Translations under genes and position numbers: made by a program | In this document: in pieces, positions 50,119 through 57,504 of the stretch | Numbering within the stretch: position 1 is the first letter of the stretch | Layout of the letters: each line of letters begins with the position of its first letter | Notes under the pieces: generated by a model | Seen by the model: only the letters and a program-made list of their open reading frames with translations | Databases searched by the model: none | Told to the model about the DNA's origin: nothing | Source of the DNA: Coriobacterium glomerans PW2 | Lineage (GTDB): Bacteria > Actinomycetota > Coriobacteriia > Coriobacteriales > Coriobacteriaceae | Reading direction: 5' to 3' | Length of the DNA: 64,000 nucleotides | NCBI RefSeq assembly: GCF_000195315.1 | Contig: NC_015389.1 | Span: 248,001 to 312,000 of the forward strand

Positions 50119-51054
50119 CTACTTCCGACGACGGAACAGATCCCTGGCCCTGTCCTTGAGGCGCGTCGCCCGAATGATCCCTTCATAGGAGAACATGCGA
50201 AGGTGTGGGAAGGCGTTGAAGAAACGCAACTCACGCCGATTCAACGTGAGCTTGGGAGCCTGCCTCGGTCTGCGCGGCGCGCCGCCTGCCAGGCGCTCGG
50301 CGACCATGCGCAGGCTGTTCGCCCCATCCGCGATGAAAGAGGGCAGCTCGACGCGCTCGCGCAGCGTGTCGAGCACCGCGTCAGAGATGTCGCTCAACCA
50401 GCAGTTGATCTCGCGTCCGCGCTCGTGCACGACCTCGGCGGAATCGAGAGCCGAATCCGGAACGCGCCCCAACATGGAGTCCGAGGTCTCCTTGAGCGAC
50501 TCGTTGATGCGATCGGCCAGCTCGCTGCGAACGGTCTCGAGCTGGGAGGAGAGGCGCTTCCAGCTCGCCAGCGCGAAGACGGCGTCGATCGCCATCACGA
50601 GGCCGATGAGCACGGCGGCGGCGACCACGAGCCAGCCCGGTGCGAGCGAGAGCGCATGCAGCACAGACGGCTGGATGACATGGCAGACGAGCACCGCGCC
50701 GGTCCCGAAGACGAGCACCCCGTACAGGCACACCCGTCCCTTGATGTTCAAGGGGAAATCCGAGTAATCCCAAAAGCGCGCGCGGGTCGTGCGCTCGAGC
50801 CACCATCCCGCGACGTATTCGATAGCGCAGCAGACGAGGGCGGCTGAGACGAACTGCGCCGGGACGCTCTCGATGCCGCGCAATCCGAGCCAGCACGCGA
50901 GCGCGCCGACGCCGTAGATGGGGCAGCACGGACCCAGAAGAAAGCCGCTGTTCGAGAAGAACCCGTGGTTCAGAAGGGCGCACAGAGTCGACTCGTACGC
51001 CCAGCCGATGAAGCCGTAGAAGGCGAACGAGAGGAACAGCGCCGAGGCGGGCAT
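50119..51054 (-). CDS. CmpB-like membrane protein with native C-terminus
   Basis: This 311-aa protein has residues 2-194 encoded by the 579-bp repeat, giving the same five-helix core as the product at 45705. It then has a 117-residue helical, basic cytoplasmic tail (LGRVPDSALDSAEVVHERGR ... RELRFFNAFPHLRMFSYEGI ... RDLFRRRK) typical of the family. Its N-terminus is reduced: the ATG lies one codon before the repeat and six bases after the upstream permease stop, with no ribosome site of its own beyond coupling. The 5' end of the natural gene is therefore at 45705. Confidence 0.8.
   Translation of the reverse strand: MPASALFLSFAFYGFIGWAYESTLCALLNHGFFSNSGFLLGPCCPIYGVGALACWLGLRGIESVPAQFVSAALVCCAIEYVAGWWLERTTRARFWDYSDFPLNIKGRVCLYGVLVFGTGAVLVCHVIQPSVLHALSLAPGWLVVAAAVLIGLVMAIDAVFALASWKRLSSQLETVRSELADRINESLKETSDSMLGRVPDSALDSAEVVHERGREINCWLSDISDAVLDTLRERVELPSFIADGANSLRMVAERLAGGAPRRPRQAPKLTLNRRELRFFNAFPHLRMFSYEGIIRATRLKDRARDLFRRRK
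50473..51051 (-). repeat. 579-bp inverted repeat, right copy
   Basis: This is the reverse complement of 45804-46382, same length, with no mismatch seen. Outside the repeat the flanks diverge at once. Both junctions carry the trinucleotide ATG (46380-46382 on the plus strand; 51052-51054 read on the minus strand). Confidence 0.93.
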
Positions 51055-51057
51055 GTC

Positions 51058-51909
51058 TCAGATGCTCCTGCGCCTGAAGAGCATCAGCAGCCCTGCGCTC
51101 AGAGCCGCGATCCAGCCTGCGCTCACGATCAGAGCCTGCGTGCCGAATCCTCCCGGCAGCAAGCCGGCTGCGCTGACAGCGGGCTGAACCAGCGCGATGC
51201 CCCCCGAGCCCAGCACCGCCAGACAGCTGCTGGGTAGCCACGCGGATAGCTCCGCGAGAGTGTGGGACAGAGCCGGCAAAGAGAGCATGACTTCTGTGAG
51301 AGAGCTCAGGGCCTGCAGTGCACTGGGCACGAAACCGGAGATGATGAACAGGCTTGCTATGTAGCTCACGCCAGAGTTGCGCGTGAGGCTCGCGATGACG
51401 ATGAAGGCCACTGCGAGCGCCCAGACGCAGATCCAGGTCTCGAACATCCACAGGAGAAAGATGCCAGGTTCGCTTATGAGCGAATCGTAGCGTGCGAAAG
51501 GGATGAAGAGCGCAAGCAGCGCTATCGCCAAGATCAGCTCCATGATCGCAGTCCAGATGCCAGCCATCACGATCTTCTCGACAGCATAGAGAGCGCGTCC
51601 GCGTTTCGAATCTATGACGGTTTGGATGAAACCCTGTTTCAGGTCAGAGAGCATAAGTTGAAGCACGCCCAGACATACGAGGAATTGAAGTACGCCAGTT
51701 GAAATCAGGTACATGCCGAAGAACTGCGAAAGCGAGGAGAACCGCTGATCCCCGAAGACTATGTCGGCGGATTCTCGTGAGGTGATCACTCCTGCTACTG
51801 CAACTAACGCGCAGATGCAGGCGAGCCAAACAAGATACCGCCACAGATATCCATGGAGCCGCTTCGGCCTGGTCATTCGATAGAGGTCCGCCTTCAGAAG
51901 GTTGAACAT
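51058..51909 (-). CDS. ABC-2-type permease, paralog C
   Basis: This 283-aa permease is co-directional with the ATPase gene at 52030. It starts MFNLLKADLYRMTRPKRLHG and has six helices, the loop FIQTVIDSKRGRALYAVEKIVMAGIW, and LPSSCLAVLGSGGIALVQPAVSAAG before the last helix. The likely start is ATG 51909; the ribosome site (CGGGTGATCTC) is poor. It would form the membrane part of the exporter with one of the paralogs on the other side of the inversion. Confidence 0.87.
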   Translation of the reverse strand: MFNLLKADLYRMTRPKRLHGYLWRYLVWLACICALVAVAGVITSRESADIVFGDQRFSSLSQFFGMYLISTGVLQFLVCLGVLQLMLSDLKQGFIQTVIDSKRGRALYAVEKIVMAGIWTAIMELILAIALLALFIPFARYDSLISEPGIFLLWMFETWICVWALAVAFIVIASLTRNSGVSYIASLFIISGFVPSALQALSSLTEVMLSLPALSHTLAELSAWLPSSCLAVLGSGGIALVQPAVSAAGLLPGGFGTQALIVSAGWIAALSAGLLMLFRRRSI

Positions 51910-52029
51910 GAGATCACCCGGTATTTCCCTTGGGTACAAATGGATAGATGAATCAGACGAACACGGTGTCATGGGTGATGGACTCCGGCATGCGGATCAC
52001 CTGCCGGCTCCTTCGCGCTCTCCGTCACG

Positions 52030-53085
52030 TCAGCCCTTGGTGCGACTCTCCGGCCCTGTGCCACCCATGAGCTCGACGAAGTAGTCCTCGATATCGCGCT
52101 CGCGCCGGCTGAGTTCCAGTACCGTCTGGTCTGCGTCATGCAGAATCCGCGAGACCTCCTCGACGCCGGGGGAAGCCGCGGCAGCTGTCTGGACGCCCCG
52201 GCCGTCGCCTCGGCCGATGGCGCCCCGTTCGTACGATCCGGGCGTCTGCGCATGGATGGCGGTCGAGATGACGATCGCCTGGTCGGGCTCTACGTGGATC
52301 GTCGCGTCGGGCAGCCGCTCCTCCAGCACGACGAGCGCTCGCGCCGGGTCGGCGGTCTTCACGAGTATCGAGCTTCCGCACGACGCATGCAGCTGCTCGG
52401 TGCTGAACTCCTTGACCATCGAGCCGTCCCGGATGACGCCGAAGCGAGTCGCCATCCGGTTGAGCTGGTCGAGCACGTGGCTCGAGATGACCATCGACAC
52501 GCCGCGTTCCTCGTTCAGGCGGGCGAGCGCGCCGCGGAGATCACGCGTCGCTTCGGGGTCCATGCCGTTGAACGGCTCGTCGAGCAGCAGCAGGTCCGGC
52601 GAGCCGACGAGCGCCAACGCCACGCCCAGCCGCTGCTTCATGCCCATGGAGTAGCCCTTCACGCGCCTGCCGTCAGCGGCGTCGAGGCCCACCAGGTCGA
52701 GCAGCTCGCCGCACTGGGTGCGGGCGCGAACGACGCCCATGGAGATCGCCTTGGTCATCATGTTCTCGAGCGCGGAGAGACCCGGCACGAGACCGGGTGT
52801 CTCGATGAGCGCGCCGATGTGGGAGGGCTCCGATGAGAGCAGCTCGCGCAAGCTGCGGTGCTCGGCCGAGATGCGCTTCTCATGCGGCATTCCTCGAAAC
52901 AGGACTGCCTCGCCTGAGGTCGGGATGACTAGGTCGGCGAACATCTTCATGGTGGTCGACTTGCCGGCGCCGTTCTTGCCGACGAAGCCGTAGATGTCGC
53001 CTTGCGCGACGCTCATCTCGAGCGCATCGACCGCGCGCCTGCCGCCGTAGACCTTCGTGAGGCCGTGGGTCTCGATGACGTTCAT
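52030..53085 (-). CDS. ABC transporter ATP-binding protein, BcrA/LanF-like
   Basis: This 351-aa ATPase has Walker A GKNGAGKST (about residue 38), signature YSMGMKQRLGVALAL, Walker B LLLLDEPFNGMDPEA and the H-loop in ISSHVLDQL. The C-terminal part (about 215-351) is the regulatory extension found in bacitracin/lantibiotic transporter ATPases, here with an Ala/Gly-rich stretch around residue 300. The start is set at ATG 53085 after GGGAGCGGAC. The gene drives the permease paralogs around it. Confidence 0.92.
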   Translation of the reverse strand: MNVIETHGLTKVYGGRRAVDALEMSVAQGDIYGFVGKNGAGKSTTMKMFADLVIPTSGEAVLFRGMPHEKRISAEHRSLRELLSSEPSHIGALIETPGLVPGLSALENMMTKAISMGVVRARTQCGELLDLVGLDAADGRRVKGYSMGMKQRLGVALALVGSPDLLLLDEPFNGMDPEATRDLRGALARLNEERGVSMVISSHVLDQLNRMATRFGVIRDGSMVKEFSTEQLHASCGSSILVKTADPARALVVLEERLPDATIHVEPDQAIVISTAIHAQTPGSYERGAIGRGDGRGVQTAAAASPGVEEVSRILHDADQTVLELSRRERDIEDYFVELMGGTGPESRTKG

Positions 53086-53340
53086 GTCCGCTCCCATCAA
53101 GTTCGCTGCTGCGCCCGGCTGATCTTCACGACATCTCGGACGCCCGTTGTCATCTTTCGAGTATGAGCGCGAAACATTTTCAAACTGTGAACCAATGATA
53201 AAGAAAGCGTAAGGCTGTCGTTCGGATCGGGGAGCCGTCTTCGGAACTCGGTGGTGCGAGCCACCGAGCGGATCGTGGCCGGCGGCTCGCGGTCGCCGCG
53301 CACCTGTGACGCCCGCCCTCAGATGTGCGCGGTCGCGCCC

Positions 53341-54084
53341 TCACTCTTCGACGAGTTTGAAGCCCATGCCCCACACCGTCCTGATGTAATCGGCTGTGCC
53401 TGAGGCTCGCAGCTTGGTGCGGATGTTGGAGACGTGCACGTTGATCGTGTTGTCGTCGGCGGCGTAGGGCTCGCCCCAAGCGCCCTCGAACAGCTCCTGC
53501 TTGGTGAAGACGCGCCGGGGATGGCGCATGAGGATCTCGACGATATTGAACTCGATGCGCGTGAGCGCGACCGGCTCGCCGTGTGCCGTGAGCGTGCGGG
53601 CCTCGGTGTCGAGCTCCCAGCTGCGAAAGCCGAGCGCGCCGTGAGCGCCGGGCGCGGTTCCGCTTGGGGCTCGCCGATGGCGCAGCTGGACCTCGACGCG
53701 GGCGAGCAGCTCGTCAAGGTCGAACGGCTTTGCCAGATAGTCGTCGGCACCGAGTTTCAGCAGGTCGATCTTGTCGCTTGGCGCGGCGCGCGCGGAGATC
53801 ACGATGATCGGCGCGGACGCGTCGCGTGCGCGGATCAGCTCGACGAGCTGCTCGCCGGGCATGCCCGGCAGCATGAGATCGCAGATCACCACCGAGAAGG
53901 GGATGGGCGTCGCATCGTTCTCGTCGCTGTTCGCAGCGTTATCACCGCGCTCGAGCAGCAGCCGCGCCTCGCTTCCCGAGTACGCCTGCGTGCACGAATA
54001 GCCGTGACGTGAAAGATGGGTGCTCACGATCTGGCTGATGTCAGCGTCGTCCTCGATGATGAGCACGCGGGCGGGAGATGTCAT
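53341..54084 (-). CDS. OmpR-family response regulator
   Basis: The 247-aa regulator has receiver residues EDD (11-13), phospho-acceptor Asp69 in VVICDLMLPGMPGE, and Lys in DDYLAKPFDLDELL. A longer-than-usual insert (GDNAANSDENDATPIPF) lies just before the Asp strand. The winged-helix domain includes ALTRIEFNIVEILMRHPRRV and TINVHVSNIRTKL. ATG 54084 overlaps the stop of the acetyltransferase gene (ATGA). The probable partner kinase is at 49043. Target genes are likely the ABC transporter operon downstream, across a 255-bp gap. Confidence 0.93.
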   Translation of the reverse strand: MTSPARVLIIEDDADISQIVSTHLSRHGYSCTQAYSGSEARLLLERGDNAANSDENDATPIPFSVVICDLMLPGMPGEQLVELIRARDASAPIIVISARAAPSDKIDLLKLGADDYLAKPFDLDELLARVEVQLRHRRAPSGTAPGAHGALGFRSWELDTEARTLTAHGEPVALTRIEFNIVEILMRHPRRVFTKQELFEGAWGEPYAADDNTINVHVSNIRTKLRASGTADYIRTVWGMGFKLVEE

Positions 54085-54668
54085 ACCGAGCCGGCCGACG
54101 ACGTGAGATCGCGACGCATGACGACGGCATCGCGCTTCTCGCCGAGCAGCGGAACGTCGACGTCGCGCTCCACGCGCGCGAAGCCGAGCCCGCATTTCTC
54201 CATGACGCGACGGGATCGATCGTTGCCGAGGTAGTAATCCGCCCAGATGACGGTGCAGCCGAGCTCATCGCGCGCGTGTTCGATCAGGGCGCGCATCGCC
54301 TCGGGTGCGTAGCCTTTGCCCCAGTGCTCTCTGCCGATCCAATAGCCGACTTCGTATTCGGTTGGCGAGGTGACGAACGCGCTGACGCCCTTGCTCTTGA
54401 GACCGATGGCGCCGACGAGCGGGCAGCTCGTCGCGGCATCGGCTGCGCCGCCGTCGCGCCCGGGGCCATGTGGCGCTCTGAGCGTGATCGCGTACTGCTC
54501 ATCGCCGCGCAGAACGTCTCGTATGACCTGAAGGCTCATGGCCTCGCTCGTGTGCGCCGGCCACCCGGCGTTGTCTCCGATCACCGGATCGCGCACCAGC
54601 AGATAGAGCTCCGCGGCGTCCGCGTCCTCCCAGGGGCGAAGCAGCAGCCGTTCCGTCTCGATGACCAT
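54081..54668 (-). CDS. GNAT-family N-acetyltransferase (RimJ/RimL type)
   Basis: This 195-aa acetyl-CoA-dependent transferase begins MVIETERLLLRPWEDADAAELY, with EVGYWIGREHWGKGYAPEAMRALIEHA containing the acetyl-CoA pyrophosphate loop (about residues 113-140), and YLGNDRSRRVMEKCGLGFARVE. A Gly/Asp-rich insert (HGPGRDGGAADAAT) lies in the middle. The acceptor is unknown. ATG 54668 follows AAGGAGACCCGCT. It is translationally coupled to the response regulator. Confidence 0.88.
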   Translation of the reverse strand: MVIETERLLLRPWEDADAAELYLLVRDPVIGDNAGWPAHTSEAMSLQVIRDVLRGDEQYAITLRAPHGPGRDGGAADAATSCPLVGAIGLKSKGVSAFVTSPTEYEVGYWIGREHWGKGYAPEAMRALIEHARDELGCTVIWADYYLGNDRSRRVMEKCGLGFARVERDVDVPLLGEKRDAVVMRRDLTSSAGSV

Positions 54669-54762
54669 AGCGGGTCTCCTTATGCCGTCTGCAGGAAGTT
54701 TTCTGCCATTATGCCACATCCGCAGCAGGATGGAATGGCGACAAGAAGGTTGATTCCAGGCA

Positions 54763-54806
54763 TTGACACCACCTCTCTGCACTTATAAAATACCAACCGT
54801 CGGTAT
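54763..54806 (+). promoter_or_regulatory. tetR promoter with overlapping operator
   Basis: TTGACA (54763-54768) and TATAAA (54784-54789) are spaced by 15 bases. The interrupted palindrome ATACCAAC-C-GTCGGTAT (54790-54806) follows directly and matches, with one mismatch, the perfect palindrome in front of the MFS gene, so the TetR protein probably represses its own gene. Confidence 0.8.
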
Positions 54807-54874
54807 GTATAGGAGACGGATTGTTTTCTCACCGCGCCTCGCTCGCAGTGAGGACCAAGAGGAGCGAGCACATC

Positions 54875-55612
54875 ATGGCACGCAATAAATATCCCGAGGA
54901 GACCGTCGCCAGGATTCTGGACGTCGCGTTTGAGCTGTTCACCACCAAGGGCTTTGAGGAGACGAGCATCCAAGACATCATCGATCATCTTGACGGACTC
55001 TCCAAGGGTGCGATCTACCATCATTTCAAAAGCAAGGAGGAGATCTTGGACGTCGTATCGAATCGGATGATGGAGTCCACGATAGCCGAGCTGCGCCGGA
55101 TTCGTGACGACCTGGCGCTCAGCGGCGCGCAGAAGATTTCACGGCTGCTCAGCTTCTCATCGACGGGTCCCGCACTTGATCTCTGGAACCGCATTGAGCC
55201 CGACCCCGATCCGGTGAGAAACGCGCGTCTGCTGGCCATCCAGTACCATGACACGCTCCAGATCACCTCCGCCCAGTTCCTGAGGCCCGTCATCGAGCAG
55301 GGTGTGCTGGACGGATCGCTCAGCTGTCCCTGCCCTCAGGAGGCGGCCGATATCTTGAGTCTGCTCGCCAATTTGTGGATGGTGCCCATGTTTGCACCGC
55401 GCGGCACAATCGAGGAGTTCAAGCGCCGTGTCCGGTGCTTCGCGACCGTCGCCCGCTCGCTGGGCATTGAGTTCGCCGACCAGAACGTGAATGAGGTCAT
55501 GATAAATCTTGCCGGGTTCTTCGATGATGGGGCAGATGGAGAGGTCGGACCTTCGCATTCGGACGCGTGCGCCGAAAGCGCCGCTACGGTGGAGCCGCCG
55601 AACAGAGATTAG
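54875..55612 (+). CDS. TetR-family repressor
   Basis: This 245-aa regulator has the N-terminal TetR helix-turn-helix (ILDVAFELFTTKGFEETSIQDIIDHLDG, then SKGAIYHHFKSKEEIL) and an effector domain of about 180 residues without recognised ligand motifs. The start is ATG 54875 (MARNKYPEE). It precedes an MFS exporter gene by 110 bases, and both have the same operator. It is probably a drug- or metabolite-responsive local repressor. Confidence 0.92.
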   Translation: MARNKYPEETVARILDVAFELFTTKGFEETSIQDIIDHLDGLSKGAIYHHFKSKEEILDVVSNRMMESTIAELRRIRDDLALSGAQKISRLLSFSSTGPALDLWNRIEPDPDPVRNARLLAIQYHDTLQITSAQFLRPVIEQGVLDGSLSCPCPQEAADILSLLANLWMVPMFAPRGTIEEFKRRVRCFATVARSLGIEFADQNVNEVMINLAGFFDDGADGEVGPSHSDACAESAATVEPPNRD

Positions 55613-55681
55613 AAGACGGTCGCGTCGACGTCGAGGGCGGGGTCTCTCATGCTCGCTGCAAAAGGTTTTACTTCCAATTAT

Positions 55682-55702
55682 ACATACCAACGGTTGGTAT
55701 GT
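55682..55702. promoter_or_regulatory. Perfect 21-bp palindrome, TetR operator of MFS gene
   Basis: The arms ACATACCAAC and GTTGGTATGT flank a single G, 20 bases before the MFS ATG. The same half-sites occur at the tetR promoter (54790-54806). Confidence 0.85.
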
Positions 55703-55722
55703 GACAAAATGACAGGGGATCT

Positions 55723-57078
55723 ATGGACGCAGAACGGCAGACCGCTCCAACTGGTGAGAACGAGGCCGGAACAGATTCGAGTGGCGGGAGCCTGCTTTCG
55801 TCGGCCTTCATCGCCCTGCTCGCAGCTCAACTCTTCTCGCTCGGGGGCGCGACCATCGTGCGGTTCGTGATGCCGCTTCGCCTGCTCAACCTGACCGGCT
55901 CCGCAGCGCTGTACGGCGCGGTGGCAGCGGCGGCGTTCGTGCCGTACGTGCTGATCGCTCCGGTTGGCGGCGTGCTGGCAGACCGTATGCGCAAGCAGCG
56001 CCTCATGGCCTCGCTCGACTTCTGCCTCGCCATCGTGTGTCTGGGGTACCTGGTGCTCACAGCGACCTTCGATGCGACCATCGTCTCATTCGCGGCGCTC
56101 ATGCTCGTCTATGCGGGCCTCGCGCTCTATCAGCCGGCCATTCAGGTATGCGTGGCGTCGCTGGCCGATGCCGAGCATGTGACGCAGGCGGTCGCCGTGG
56201 TGACGCAGGTAAGCATGCTGACCTCGATACTCGGCCCCGTCCTGGGTGGCGCGGTCCTCGGATTCTTCGGCATCGGCCCCATCATGGAGATCTCCATCGC
56301 AGCCTTCGCGATCTCCTGCGCGCTGATCGTGATCTTCGTCCGCGTGCCCTGTCAGCGACATGACGAGCAGACGAGCGTCTCCGCTGCGGGCACGGCAGGC
56401 GAAGCGGATGCCGTCTCGTCCGGCGCGCGCGGATCTCGCGGGCTTCTGGCGATCTTCACCGCCGACATCCGTGATGCCGCTCGCTTTTTGAGACATCGTC
56501 CCGTCATGTGGCACGCTATCGTCTTCGGATGCCTGCTGAATCTTGTTCTCGCCGCCGGCATCACCATCGGCTCACCCCATGTGGTGACCGAATACCTCGG
56601 CCTGTCCAACCAGTTCATGGGCATCGCCGAGGCGGCTCTGGGTTTCGGCGGACTTGTCGGCGGAGCGCTGGTCGCCGCCCGGCCCCGCCTGTTCAGGTTC
56701 GCCCGCGTGCCGACGTTCGTGCTCGCATCCGGCTGCAGCATGATACCGTTCGCCGTCGCCCTGGCCGCTCGTCTGAGTCCCATGGTGACCTTCATCATCC
56801 TGATGCCCTGTCTGGCGCTCATCTTTGGCTTCTGCTCCTGCATCTCGATCGCGCTCATGGGCTATCTTCAGCAAAGCGCTCCGACCGATCTGGTCGGCAA
56901 GGTGATGTCGCTCATGTTCGCGGCTGTGAACTGCGCGACGCCGCTGGGCCAGCTGATCTACGGCGTCGCGTTTGACGCTTTTCAGCCGGTAACGGTCATC
57001 CTGGCGATGCTGGGATGCACCCTCGTCTTGTATCTGGTCATGTGCTCGTCGTTCCGAACGGCTCATCTTCCCGCGTGA
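55723..57078 (+). CDS. MFS efflux transporter (DHA3-like)
   Basis: This 451-aa transporter resembles the macrolide/enterobactin exporter group. After 25 hydrophilic residues come TM1 (FIALLAAQLFSLGGATIVRFVMPL), the motif LIAPVGGVLADRMRKQRLM between TM2 and TM3, and a central loop of about 45 aa. The second bundle starts at HAIVFGCLLNLVLAAGITIGS. The C-terminal APTDLVGKVMSLMFAAVN is typical of the group. It is most likely induced by its substrate through the TetR protein. Identity of the substrate is unknown. ATG follows ACAGGGGATCT. Confidence 0.9.
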   Translation: MDAERQTAPTGENEAGTDSSGGSLLSSAFIALLAAQLFSLGGATIVRFVMPLRLLNLTGSAALYGAVAAAAFVPYVLIAPVGGVLADRMRKQRLMASLDFCLAIVCLGYLVLTATFDATIVSFAALMLVYAGLALYQPAIQVCVASLADAEHVTQAVAVVTQVSMLTSILGPVLGGAVLGFFGIGPIMEISIAAFAISCALIVIFVRVPCQRHDEQTSVSAAGTAGEADAVSSGARGSRGLLAIFTADIRDAARFLRHRPVMWHAIVFGCLLNLVLAAGITIGSPHVVTEYLGLSNQFMGIAEAALGFGGLVGGALVAARPRLFRFARVPTFVLASGCSMIPFAVALAARLSPMVTFIILMPCLALIFGFCSCISIALMGYLQQSAPTDLVGKVMSLMFAAVNCATPLGQLIYGVAFDAFQPVTVILAMLGCTLVLYLVMCSSFRTAHLPA

Positions 57079-57145
57079 GCTTCGTGATGCGAGCCGAGCG
57101 GCATGCGAACTCTTTGCGACGATGGAAGCAGCCTCGTGCGTAGGT

Positions 57146-57295
57146 GCCATATTCATGTTCCGCTCGTGCATCTCGAACGGGTTCGGGGCATATGCGTAGG
57201 CCGAGGCGCCAGGTGATTTGTCTGGCAAGGTCATAGCGTTCATGCTGTCCGTTACAACCTGTGCGGTGCTGCTTCACCGGTTAATCTACGTGTGA
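57146..57295 (+). pseudogene. Remnant of a second MFS gene
   Basis: One frame reads AIFMFRSCISNGFGAYA, an in-frame TAG (57197-57199), then AEAPGDLSGKVIAFMLSVTT and CAVLLHRLIYV before TGA. It aligns with the intact upstream transporter's FGFCSCIS...APTDLVGKVMSLMFAAVNCATPLGQLIYGV region. About 50 codons of C-terminal homology survive with a stop inside. The rest of the 57079-57504 gap shows no gene. Confidence 0.72.
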
Positions 57296-57504
57296 TCGTC
57301 GATGCTCCTCACTAGAGCGCTTTCGCGATTTCCATCTCGCCGCCTTTATCCCTAGCGTTGCCGGGTGGCGACGAACGCCTGATCAAGAAGCAAATGACCC
57401 TAAAAAAGCCTGATGCCGATAGCGGAGTAAAATGAAACAACGATAATTGCTTCCGCCATCGTATAATTCAAGACATGCGATCCCCATCGTGAGAGAAGGG
57501 CATC

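Noticed and set aside
45804-51051. Composite transposon or insertion sequence bounded by inverted repeats
   Set aside because: The repeats encode part of a chromosomal membrane protein, carry no transposase, and no target duplication is visible at the outer ends.
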